This document shows, piece by piece, positions 11,601 to 23,700 of a DNA stretch of 64,000 nt (position 1 is its first letter; each line of letters begins with the position of its first letter). The stretch comes from Hirudinaria manillensis. Lineage: Eukaryota > Annelida > Clitellata > Hirudinida > Hirudinidae. The stretch lies in the NCBI GenBank assembly GCA_034509925.1, contig CM067538.1:3277001-3341000 (forward strand). Direction: 5' to 3'. Below the pieces are notes generated by a model that saw only the letters and a list, made by a program, of their open reading frames with translations, did not search any database and was not told where the DNA came from. The position numbers and the translations under genes were made by a program.

Positions 11601-14600
11601 TCTTTAAATTTGTTTTAACAATGTGGTAAACTCTATCAATAGACAATTTCTTTAAATTAATTCCAATTTTGCACTGAGTGGTCTATGGAAAATTATACCA
11701 TGATTTTCATGAAAAGTTATTTAGAACTAAATATTTCAATTCTTGGGAAGAAATCTTCTAATTAAAACAGTATTGGTGAAATTTTTGCAGCACATTATGT
11801 TAGGTATGCAAAAGATATCAGGATTGTAGTCAATTTGCAAAAGAATTCACACGAAGGCTTAATCTATCCCCCCTTCATTGAAGTCACATATGCTACTGTT
11901 TCACTAACTGATAAAGATAAGTCTGTACCTGTAAGATCTTGATGCATCTTGATTGACCTATAAGATTATGAATTTCATAATATCCATAAATCCAATTTTT
12001 TTAGGTGAGTTTTTCAGTGAGATATGGAATGGACATTTCAAAACATGAAAATGATATCTGGATTTCTTTTGGGGTTTTGGTTTCATTAGCTTTCATATAT
12101 TCTATTGTGGCCACCTGGTCCTGGTCACATAGAAATGGTCAAATAGCAATTGATTGTTGGACCTTAATACAGTGGTTCTTTAATTTATGTGCCAGTATGG
12201 CCAATGCTATATTCATTGTTCTTTTGATGTCTTCAGTGTGGACTGCAATATTTTTCAAAGTAAGCACTGAATTTTGTTTGGGGTTTTGTCATTAATTATT
12301 AATGATATACGACTTTTACGACTTTTACGACTTTTTGTTGGGAGGGATGCATTTTTGTTAATTCTGTTAATATAAGGTAATGATAATGAGAATAATAATA
12401 ATAACAATAATAATAATAATAATATTGAAATAGGAATCTAATCAAAATGAAGCTTTTCTATTATCAGTAAATTAAATGAGGTACTAAGTCCATTTGAGCA
12501 TGAATTAATTGTTCAATTGTCTGAATTTATATACAGAAACAGAAAGAAGTTGTGCTGCTGCCTCACAAGGGCTCAAACAATGATCAGTACCTGGGCTTGC
12601 TTATATCTGCTTTTATCCTCAAATTTTTAAATCTATTGCATCTTTTTGTGATGCAAATAAATGTGGATGTGTTTTTGGTTGACTGGGAGAAGCCCTCAAG
12701 AATTGAAGTGAGCAAAACAGCATCGAATGAAGCCTCAAGAAAAATAATTACTGAAGAACATCAAGTACCATCTCCATCTGTTTGGAGGATGTATTTGGTT
12801 GCAAATGAATGGAATGAAATTCAATCATATAGGAAGCTTAATCCAGCCATTCAGCTCATCTTCACACTTTTCTTTCTTGAAGTTTGTGTCTCAAATATTA
12901 GCAAATCTTTCATGACGTTTTATCATTGGTAAATTATTATGCATTGTTTCAGGTGGTTGGATTTGGAAACTTTGCAACAATGGATCCCCATAGCAATCTG
13001 AAACTTACAGATAGTGACAAGTATTTTGCTCCACAAAGTTATCTTATGAGATTTGCTTTAATAGGCATAGTTTATTTCTGTGTAGGTTAGTGTACATAAT
13101 TTTCTATTATTTATGTTCTATTGGGAATAATTTTGCCATTTTACTTTAATAGCTTTTGTTCAACTATTGTTGGTTTCACTCTGCTATGAAAGGTTTATTG
13201 AAGACAAGATACAACAATTTGTGGATCTTTGCTCAACTTGCAACATCAGTGTTTTCATTTTTTCAACGGAGTTGTATGGATTTTACATACATGGAAGATG
13301 CGTACATGGCAAATCTGATGTTGGCTTGAGACAAATGCATGAAAATTTCATCAAAGAAGAAGTTAGATTATATATTTTTCAATTTAGTTTTCAAATGTTC
13401 TGTAGGATGTTTGACCGATTTATTTGATTAGAGGGATCTGGTGTGCAAGAGAGGATTGGTACCTGATGATGATCAGCAGACCTTTGAGATCATTATCCCC
13501 AGAAGATTAAGAAACAATATCAACAAAGTTACAAAACCTATTTTATTTGCACAGGTAAATATTTAGTTCTCCAAAATAGCATATTGGCAACTCCAACCGT
13601 GCATCCTGGTCATGCTTAGTTTGCAATTTCAGAAAGATCTCATTTCCATAGTTCTGTATTAAGTTCATGGATTCAGCCTATCAAATTGTCAAACTATGGT
13701 GGCCAAAAGTGCAACTTATTTGATTCTCAGTTTTATGGCTTATTGTTCTTCTAACTTTTCCAGTTGCATAATAGTTGCAAAAGTTTCTAGTTAGGTTTGT
13801 CAGAGAGACTGGAATTCTAGCCCAAAAACAAGGAATTCTCAATTCCACCAATAGATTTAATGGACCCTTCAGTTATCCTATTTTCAAACATTGGAGAGGC
13901 ATAGAAAGATATAGAATTACTAATTTTGTAACCAGGCTCTGCTTTCCAGATGAAAATTTATTTCATTCAACCTCAAACAAGGCCTCATTAAGATAAAATT
14001 ATGAAAGTAATAACATAAAATAATGATCACCCTAGTTAATCATGATGATATATATCTGTGTATATAAAGGCGACATTGGAGCATGCAATTTAATATAAGG
14101 ATGATATTGCATATTGAATGTTTTTGTAGAACTCACAGAATCTCACAACTGATAGAGGCTTGAAACGAGGCTTACATGAGTCTATAGAAGCTCATTATAC
14201 CATTAACCACTTGCTTACATCTTTCATAGATCATGTAAGTTTAGCTTTGTAGAATGTTCTTAATGTAAGTACAAATACAGACAAAATTTGAAACCTAAAA
14301 ACCAAGCTTTTTAACATTAGACATTAACAATAAAGCCATTAAAAAATTTCCAAATATTTCGTCGCAGATAATTAAGAATAAACTTGCTTGTTGTTCATTT
14401 TCCAGACTCTGACTGATATAGATTATATGGTAAAAAAGAAATCACTAGTTGAATCACTACTTCAGGCAGAATTTCAGCCTCATTCAAATACAGGAACTTT
14501 CTACAGAGGTTTTGTAGATTTTGATTACCATAATATATATGGTGGGTCATCCACAAATAAAGGCAATTGTGGCATAGGGCATTTGTGATGATTTAAATTA

Positions 14601-14979
14601 TTAAGATTCTGAAATAGGAGGAAAGATGATTCGTGGATGACCCCTCTCTTGATTCATTCATATTTTATATTTGCAAAATTGTTTCATCCAGACAATGGCC
14701 ATGCATTCGACTCCGTGTTATTTTATGGTAACGAAATGACATTGGCAATTTTTGAAGTTCTTCTCTTTGCCTGCATAGATATCCTTTTTTCTAGTTATGT
14801 ACTAGACAGTCTTGTTACTTTCCTTGTTATGGAGGTAATTTCTTATCATTCCCCTCATAGGATCCACATCTAATACAGATAAACTTCATTTGCAGGTCAT
14901 CTTGGCCACTCTGCGAAATAGTTTTGGAAAGGTCAACCTAGCAAGAAAAACAATGGTGGACAGCAGATTTTTGATTTGA
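8637..14979 (+). CDS. TMEM67: Meckelin (transmembrane protein 67)
   Basis: Ciliary transition-zone receptor-like protein of the MKS module; human mutations cause Meckel and Joubert syndromes. Exons: 8637-8844, 8915-9000, 9101-9197, 9367-9460, 9519-9591, 9972-10052, 10121-10183, 10247-10380, 10671-10911, 10981-11044, 11145-11237, 11495-11575,11791-11930, 12005-12259, 12537-12881, 12953-13085, 13153-13361, 13432-13554, 14130-14234, 14406-14508, 14692-14834, 14896-14979. The total is 2955 nt, 984 residues (human 995), phase-consistent. A hydrophobic signal peptide is followed by a cysteine-rich region (repeated CxxC), a beta-rich ectodomain, then membrane segments starting near residue 503. Close matches to human include WNEIQSYRKLNP, YERFIEDKIQQFVDLCS, FYIHGR and the C-terminus MVDSRFLI. 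The start was chosen because it gives the signal peptide. The gene ends tail-to-tail with HIF alpha. Confidence 0.93.
10417..10448. repeat. Interstitial telomere-like repeat (CCCTAA)n
   Basis: Four perfect CTAACC units (10417-10440) followed by a degenerate one, in intron 8 of TMEM67. This is the vertebrate-type TTAGGG telomere repeat on the other strand. The array is short and looks like a repair scar or microsatellite. Confidence 0.85.
12306..12335. repeat. 10-bp tandem repeat
   Basis: Three copies of TACGACTTTT in TMEM67 intron 14, followed within about 60 bases by an AAT-type triplet run (near 12390-12425). Confidence 0.8.
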
Positions 14980-15136
14980 AAAAAATAATTGTAATGAAGG
15001 GCTCAGATTGTTAAATAATTAAAAAGATACTTCTTACAAAATGGAATTAAAGTATGGGCCTTTCGAATTGTTAAGGTTGTTGTGAACCAATTGTGGCTGA
15101 CATCTGATTGCCCAAGTAATTAATGACTACTGCTAA

Positions 15137-15142
15137 AATAAA
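15137..15142 (+). terminator. Candidate poly(A) signal for TMEM67
   Basis: AATAAA about 160 bases after the TMEM67 stop codon. Confidence 0.4.
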
Positions 15143-16527
15143 ACAAAGTATGAATTTTAAAAAGAAAATCAGTGCTTATGTTCATAGGGCATGCAGGGTT
15201 CCACACCGCAGGTCAAAGATGAGCAAACCCCAATCCAATTAGGGCAATATGGTCAAGCCGTTATTCAGTCCAGTCTAATGCCCCCTTGTCATTTGTTATT
15301 GAATTTGGTCTAGTTCCACGATATTTCTGTTTGACACTATGTTTGGCACATCAAATGACGTACAGAGAAAATTAAATATTAAACAATAAATTACATTATC
15401 ATTGCCTTCCCCCACACTGAAAACCTGTGACAATCAATTGTTGGATACATGGAATATGTTCATTTGACACTATTAATTACTCACCTCAACTGTTAATAAT
15501 TGTGCTGATCTGACCAAAAGCCTAAATAATTATTCTGAAAGAACAATATCTAGGAATGTGCAGCAACATGTCTCCACTGAGACATGCATATTTTGAATAA
15601 GCATGTCTTTTATGAGACCCTCAGTTGAAAAAGACATATGACCTTTACATTGTTAAGATCAATGTCAGAAGTCATATATAATATCCATATGGATATTATA
15701 GCTTTTAGATTTTTTTACCTTGGTTAGGAATTGTGTGGTGGGTGAACAAAGAGTATAGAGAAAAAAAATCAAGATGAATGGCCCTCAGTAGACTTGAACC
15801 AACAGAAGCACTGCCATTTGGCAGGATGAATTTATGCAAAAACCAATTTCCAACTTGTTCATATATTTACCAGAAGCATAGGAATTAAGCTTGTGTGTTT
15901 TACCCATGATCAAATCTAGAACCACAAAAAATATTTGCAATGCCGGGCTGCTACGGCAACTGTCGCAATATGACAAAAATATGAGAGAAGTGTGGAAGGA
16001 GAACCAAAAACAGATGGAGTTAATGACAGGCTTTATTCTAGATGGAAAATAAACGTTAAAATGTTTACAGGCCTATAGATTCAAGAAGATGACATAATAC
16101 AAATGAAGGCTAATATTAATGCCAAAGAAAACCGAAACTACTAAAACGTTCGAGCGTAATCACTTCATTAACTTCACAAACTCCCTGATAATGTGGTAAA
16201 CCAAATGATATACTTAAATGGACAATTTCTAAACACTTTCAATTATTAATAGACGTATGATCAATTTTAGAGCATCAATATTTTCGTGTAAAAATATATG
16301 AGTGAGTTTGAAAAGCAGTTCTGACTGCATGAACTCCACCTTCAAGAACAAAGAAGTTGATAGAGGGCAGAAACTTTTGATGTCGTACTTCCAGCATTCA
16401 TCTGTTCAAAGAGAAACAAACCTTCTGTTACAAAAGAAAACAGTTTTTATCTTGAATAAACATCCCCCTCGAAAGGAGTGCTACATAAATGAAACTGTGC
16501 CTCTGACTCCGCTATATAAGTGAAATG

Positions 16528-16640
16528 CAACAAATGTCATTATCGATATATATCATTTGAATCAATACAACAAATATCATTATTGATATGTATCATTTGA
16601 ATCAATACAACTAGTATTATTATTGACATATATATTATAT
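16528..16640. repeat. 40-bp tandem repeat, about 2.8 copies
   Basis: Two near-identical 40-base units, 16528-16567 and 16568-16607, differ at only three positions. A decayed third unit follows. Each unit contains CATTATYGATATRTATCATT, a partial palindrome around GATATATATC. Confidence 0.85.
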
Positions 16641-17714
16641 CATAAATAAAATCTTTTATAATTGCCTTTTCTTTTTACAGATGCTGTATTTTGTGAGAGC
16701 ACATCTAAGATTAACGCATTAGCAGGGTTGTTAATATAAAAATTTTGTTAACAAACATGTGCATTACGCAATAGTGTCAGTAAAATTAATAATGTGGAAA
16801 AAAATTGATTCAAGTGAGGTTAATTACATTCTATTAGCTTGCAAATAGTTGTGGACAAATCCAACTTTTTAATTCTTTAATTCAGGTGATTATAGGTAAA
16901 TAAAATCTCAGTCTCTCAACAAATATTGATCGAACCTTTTCATGTTTCAGATCTTGATTGCCGGTCATCAATCTGTACCCATAATTGGTATCTTCTCCCT
17001 TCAGCAACAGGTTTTTAAGCACAGATGGAGATTGAATGTCATCTTCTTCTTCTTTTTCTTCTTCTTCTTTTAGACTTTTTTGCCTCTTTGCTCCTCCTTA
17101 AATGAAAATGGCCAATAAAGTCTCCAAACCATATCTTCTCAGCTAAACACGCTTAATCAAATGCACCATGCATTGTTATGATCAAGTTCAGAAACTAGGC
17201 AAAACCTGCAATTTGTTACAGTTTGCTCACAACGAGGTCATGACAGTATCAAGAATTTTGTAATTTTCCAGCTGCCTGAAAAGGCTACTTTCAAGTGCTA
17301 GTACCAATATTGAGGGATCCAGCACCACTACAAGTACTTTATTTACCTCAGGGTGGAGTTCTAGCATATTGGAATCTAACAACAGACCATCCAAAACTCT
17401 TGAATTAGTGAAATCTCCCAACCTTATTAGCATCATCAAAATAACCAGACATAAATAAATAAAATGAATTTCGGTCACTAAGTTACCTAATTTATTTATT
17501 CTCAAATTCTCAGAATTAAATTATAATATAACATAATAACAATTGTTTATTGTTGTATTGAATTATAATCAACATTATTTAATCTTTCTCCCTCTAAACT
17601 TAAGCTTTTACCTAAGTTGCACATATTAATTCAGCAATGAGCCTCTATAAAGATATAGAAGATAGATTATTATTAAATTATTAAAATACAGTCAGATTAG
17701 AGTTTTAGTAAATT

Positions 17715-17720
17715 TTTATT
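17715..17720 (-). terminator. Poly(A) signal for HIF alpha
   Basis: AATAAA on the minus strand, 80 bases after the HIF alpha stop. Confidence 0.5.
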
Positions 17721-17799
17721 AATGTAGGAAAAGCTAACAAAATACAATTGTAGTTGAAAATTAGATTTCTTTTCATTCAGAAAAAGCTGCCAAAATTAT

Positions 17800-20700
17800 T
17801 TAGCAAACGTCACAAAACTGACCTTTGGTTGTGAAAGAGATAGGAATGTCATAGTCTGACAAGTCCAGATCTTTGGAGTCATCTTTCAGAGACGTCATAG
17901 CTATGCTCTCTGTGCAAGGGATTGTGTCAGCAGAAACTTCGTCTGACAAGTCAAAACCAATGCTTTCGGTCGCAAATATCGGAAAATCGTAATCTTCTAT
18001 GGAGGTCAGAAGAGGGCTGCATGTTACATAAATGAACGTCATTTGATCACAAGATGCTTGAAGACTAAAGAAGTTTTTACAGTTAAAATATATCAATAAG
18101 AGTGTTGTTAAAGTGCATTTAAATACTTTTGATTACAATGCAACAGTATAATTAAGTAGTTGTTCTTAGAATTAACATGCTTTCTCAAAGTAAAAACTTT
18201 GAACTGACCCTTCGGATGTGTTGTTGACGAAAATCAGATCGTCCATCGGAATAAAAGGAGCTCTCATTTCATCTCCATCATCCTTTCATGTGTGCAATGC
18301 TAATTAAAAACCTCATTCAAGAGAATATTTTCAAGAATGCAAAAACTTACATCAAATTCTTTGAGAAGCTTGAAGAGTGAAGCACTAGAAGACACATTTG
18401 GAAGACCAGCATCAACAGTATTGTGATCCTTGAATTAATTAATTTACATAAAATATGATAATTGAGATTTAAAATTTAAATAAATTCCAAGTTTTAAGTG
18501 GATTCATTAAATGTAAATAATTGAAACATACCCCTTCTGAGGTTTCTAGTGAATCTTCATTTACGATTGTACCAGATAGTTTCTCATCATCTGTAATTCA
18601 AATTCATAGTTTGCAAATTATATAAATGGTCAAGGTAAAGTTAAGTAATGTCTCACCTAGAGACTTGGCAGAATTGATGATTCTCTCGGTGGAAAACATG
18701 ACTCCTCTGACATCCAACTTATCATTGTTTAAATCATTACTTAAGATAACGTCATTAATTTTCGTTTCAAGTTCAGGTGCACAATCGCTGTCAATGTCGG
18801 CTTCGTGGCCGTCATAATCGTTCGACATAGGAACTTCTGAAACTAATAGCTTATCGTAGAGGCACTGCTTGTTTTCAGTCTTTGAATCACATTCAGTGTT
18901 CATTTGCTTCACATGCTCAGTGGATGAATCTTCTAAGGTACTCATAGATTTAAAGATAGGTTGTTGAACAATCCCCAAAATTTCTTCTGCACATAGGATA
19001 CCCCTTTAAATAAACATCCTTCTTTGAATATCAAAATTGCCTTTTTTTCAAGATGATTATAAATAATTTGGAATTGATATTTCATTAAAAAATGAGTAAC
19101 CAAGTCCAATACTATGACTATGTTAAATAACATATGAATGAGTTTTTAACCCTAATACATTGTGTAATTATATATTTTTTGTAATTATATTATCTATAAA
19201 TTGGAATAAAATGAGTACTCACGTTACCACGGAGTTGATGCAGATGACTGATTGAGGTTTATCCGTTTGTGGGTTTTTAACAAGCGATGCCTGAGTCTCA
19301 ACCCACGCATAACCTCCACTCTTTGCCAGAAATCTGTACAAACCTGTTACAGACTGTCCTTTTGAGAATACTGATAAAATAAAATAATTTGTTATTAAAT
19401 GCTTTACTCATTAAAATAACAAATATTACATATGACATATTTTTTTTTTGATAAACCCATCTTTGGTTCTTTGATTGCATACTGAAACAGACATCCTACA
19501 GCAAACATCCAGGATCGTCCGCAAAAATTAACGCATTTAAAGCATTAGTCATCTCTTGAAATAGTAACTCCAAGAATTGAAAAAAACTTTTAGACTTTTT
19601 CTTTGTTTTGGATTTGGCATAATTCATTGCCACTTTAAAAAGTAATCTTATACCACTTATACTAACAAGTCTTGTAGGCACATGTAATGGTATTGTTGTC
19701 AAGAGCATGATGAAATTCATAAAGACAGGTGCCAATAAGCTGTTCAGGTGAGTATCCCAGAAGGGAACAAATTCTAAAAATTCAAATACGAAGTTCTTTT
19801 AGAGATTTTATGTTTCATATATTTTTTAATGTAGGCAAATCAGGACACTTTAAATAAGCTTATTTGTCAAGGTATTAACAGATAGATTCTTATAATATAA
19901 TCTAGATTAAATTATTATATTATTGCAAATCAAAAAGATGGAATTTGAACATGAAGCTAGCTTAAGCTATAAATCATTTAACAAAGTGGTGGAAATAAAT
20001 TCACCAATTAAACATGGTATAAAAAGATGATTTATTTATTAAATACCAAGCACATTTGTCTTATGGCATTCTTTAAATTTTATATTGATAATCCACAATA
20101 TGCTATCTTTTACAAATGTAAATACCCACCCATCATCACAATATATAAACTTCATGTCCATTGTGTGATGACTGATAAAAGAGTTACTATCGATCCGAAT
20201 GTTGTGGTTGGAAGGGTGTAATATACTGTCACATTCCATAACAAGGAAAGATACGTCTTCCTGTGAGTAATTCAATGATGCAGTGTGTGTGACACTGGGA
20301 GCACAAGGGATAAGAAATCCAGAACAATGGATGACCTAAAAGGTATACAATATTCCTTAAAGTCTCCAAGAACATTGATGACATTAATAAATGCTCAGAA
20401 ACAAACTTTGTAAGCATTGGTTTTGAGAGATAATGACCTTCCTTTGCATGGATGAATACATCTCATCCTCATGAAAAAATTTTTCTTCTGTTTGTCTCCT
20501 GAAACAGCAAATTAACTCATGTATATTGTTTCACATCTCATTGGAAATGAGTACAGTTTAACAAACCTTGAAAAGAAACGGATGGCGCAGAAGAAATTGC
20601 AGAAAGAGACTTCATCACTTCGCTTGATGAACTGGATTTATTGATTCCACATATGTCTTTAAGTTCAGAGTGGTCACATGGATGAACAAAATCAAAAACA

Positions 20701-23700
20701 CTGTGACCTAACAAATCCACCTGTTTAAAATAGTTTCAAACATTTAAATCATGGTAAATAGTAATTGATTTTAAATTATGCTAGGTATAGCTGAATTAAA
20801 ATTTAAGCAAAAAACATTTCATCTAAAATAAGTTTCACCTGAGATAATCCAAGATGGTGTAAGATGCTTTCTGTTATAAAGATGAGATTTCCTGTATTAC
20901 TGAGCACCATTACAAAGCCATTAAGAGCCTTATAATACAACTTATTCAATTTATTCTCCAATTCCACAGATGGAAAGGTTTGAACAACCTTCTTTCTGTC
21001 CAAAACTGTTTCAAAAATTAATAATTGTCTAATTTTATTAATATTTCAAGTAATATTTTTATATATGTGTTGAGTCATAAAAGTTAATATTTTTGCTTCT
21101 CTCCACAGTGAACTTGTTTTATTTCATAAGAAAGTAAATTGCCAATTTTCAATTGGCAATTTCACAGCATTTAGAGGTAACCATAGCTCATCAAAAATAT
21201 GATTAATTCTAATTTATGCAAAACTGACAAGTTAGCCATACAGTATGGACAACTAACAAACATTTACAAAGTCGGAAAATGATTTAACTCTATTATGGTG
21301 GCCAAACTGCTGTAATATAATGTTTCCTTTACAGGAAAGGCCTCCAAATGACATCAAATTTATCCTTCCATGGAGTCTCACTCAGATTCATTTCTTTAAA
21401 AACCTCTTGAAATAACATTAAGTGAAGAAAGAAATATGTGAAGCCAGAACATCAATAAATCAAGAAAGTGGAATCTTTCTGAAATTAAAGGAAAAGGAAA
21501 TATCCTGCCTAGGATATCAAAGGCTTATAAGAACAATAAAGGCATATTTATATAATGATCAATGATCTTTTTGCCAGACCATAAGCTTATGATCTAATTC
21601 CCTCATACACATTCCAGAGGACAAAACTTTTGTTGCAACAGAAGAGAAAACATCAACAGGTCAACTTGCCAAGGTCTGGCAGCCAAAGTGCAACAGTTGA
21701 AAAAAATTGATGCAATGCAGTTAGCCATAAAATTAAATCCGATTTGGATTCGGCATAAAAAGCTGAACAAAGGTTTTGATAAAGACTTTTCAGTCCCACA
21801 TACCAATAAGTGTAATTGATGGCACATGAGATGGGAAAAGCGCTACAAGTATAGGATAATAATATTATGATGATCTTGACCTGACAATGATGTCATCAAG
21901 AAATGCTGCATTTCTCTTGACAGAAACTGCATCAAGTCTTGGTCAAAACATTGATATCTTGAACAGCAGTCAAAATTCAATTCATTGAGCCAAAAGAAAA
22001 TGTATTGTGCAGATGTCTGTGCACTAGAAAACAGAACTGTCTGATAGTCTTGCAATTACTGTTCACTTGGTTCTATTTAATCTAAATATATCCAATGAAA
22101 TATAACTGCTCGCTTTTCATTAACATTTTTTGGTCAAATTTCTGTCATTTTTATGACATTTTGAGCTCTTTTAGTGAGCTAGGAAAACCTTTGACACAAT
22201 TTTGTTAATCAGAACTGATTGTCCGGTTTTGGCCTGTACAAATCCAGGAAATAATTAAAGCTCTTTTTAAGACTATTTCTGTGGTCAATATTCCATGTGA
22301 AGTTGGACAAACGATGCTTATTGAATTCAAATAAATACTGCTCATGAAGTAACTCGCAAAAGGTAGCCTCATGTGGCTAACATTTAGGGAACAAAACTGA
22401 AGACAAAATATTTCCCATTTTTATAGTATACCAAAGTTCACTATAAACTCTCTTAAGACCAAGTGGAAATAAACCTGAGGACATGAATTTGTGATTACAC
22501 ATTATCAATAAACAAATAATTTGTGTCTTGTTCTTTTTTTTTGGGAGTTTCATAACAAAGTTCTCCAGTTCTTAAATATTGTATGTTTGCATAGAAGTCT
22601 ACTAAAATTAATAAAAGATGTACCATTCAAATGCTAAACTCAGTATCAAGTTGGCACTAAAAAAACTAGTTCAAACTTGCAACAAAAATTTGTAAGTAAT
22701 CACCATGTTCACAGAACTTTCTAATTTTGAGATGTGTAATTGCCAGCCTAATGACTGACGCTTTATCCATTTGAGACAAGAGACTAAAACTAATAGGAAT
22801 TTCTTTGGAAAGACTGGAGAATATTTCAGTTTCTCTACTCCTTCTTGTTCTGGCTGCATCTCTTGATTTTTCCTTCCTTTTCTCCAAATTCCTAAAATAC
22901 AATCAAATTTGAGAATATCTACTTAATTAGATTCAGAGAATTCCTAAATTAACCCATTAGTTATATTTGAAATGCAGCTGCTTTTTATAACAAAGTGATC
23001 ATAGTTAAACTCTTCCAATCATCAATTAATATGTTTATTAATGCTAAAATAATGTAAAGGCCCACTAAATACCAAAGAAATACTTGATATAATCTCAATC
23101 TCAATGGTTTCTTTTAAAATAATGTAACAGAAAAAACAATCAATGGTTAAAGTGGCAATGAAATAATGCAATTCCAAATAAATAACCGGCACAGCCACAC
23201 TAGAAAGTGGTTCCTCCATCATTAAGCCTTTCGACTGACTGATTTGTTTGTGGAAAACAAAACAGGTCATCATCTATCTAACTTACAAAAACAAATTTGC
23301 TCCCAACCTCAGCAATTTTTAAAATTTTGGATTTATGGCAATACTTATGAGTTCTCACAAAACAACCTCAGAAATTTTAGTACTCTGGGTGACAGTTCAA
23401 AATCGAGTGCCTCAAGTATGAGAAAGAGGCACTGTCCCAGAAATGGAAAGTGTCTAGTGAAGATGAGAAGATTCTTCAATCTATGAAAAGATGAGTGGGA
23501 AAGGAAATATGTGTCTATGAGGAGTAGGGGAACTATGAAATGCTTCTTTAATGACATAAATGTGAGATCACCACTAGACCCTCTAAAATATGATTAACTT
23601 TAGGTAAAAAAAGAAGTCTTAGAAATACTTAGAACTTATAGTGATGCCTTATGATAAGTGGAAAAAGGCAGAAGATGTCCACATTCCAAAGGAGAAAGAC

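Larger units (their letters stand above)
14980..17714. other. Intergenic region between TMEM67 and HIF alpha
   Basis: Tail-to-tail spacer of 2.7 kb. It holds an AATAAA for TMEM67 at 15137-15142, a 40-bp tandem repeat (16528-16640) and a CTT-rich run (17042-17070). I recognise no coding region. Confidence 0.6.

Noticed and set aside
13775-13996. 73-codon frame in TMEM67 intron 18
   Set aside because: No meckelin similarity and no usable splice phase. Exons 18 and 19 join directly in phase.
17800-17860. SDYDIPISF near the HIF C-terminus read as the FIH-target activation domain
   Set aside because: The YD fits, but the CEVN with the hydroxylated asparagine is absent, so a C-terminal activation domain cannot be claimed.
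20229-20417. Continuous frame across HIF exons 5 and 6
   Set aside because: It is open through a short intron, but PAS similarity moves to another frame. The GTTTGT donor at 20406 and the acceptor at 20336 restore the expected HIF sequence.
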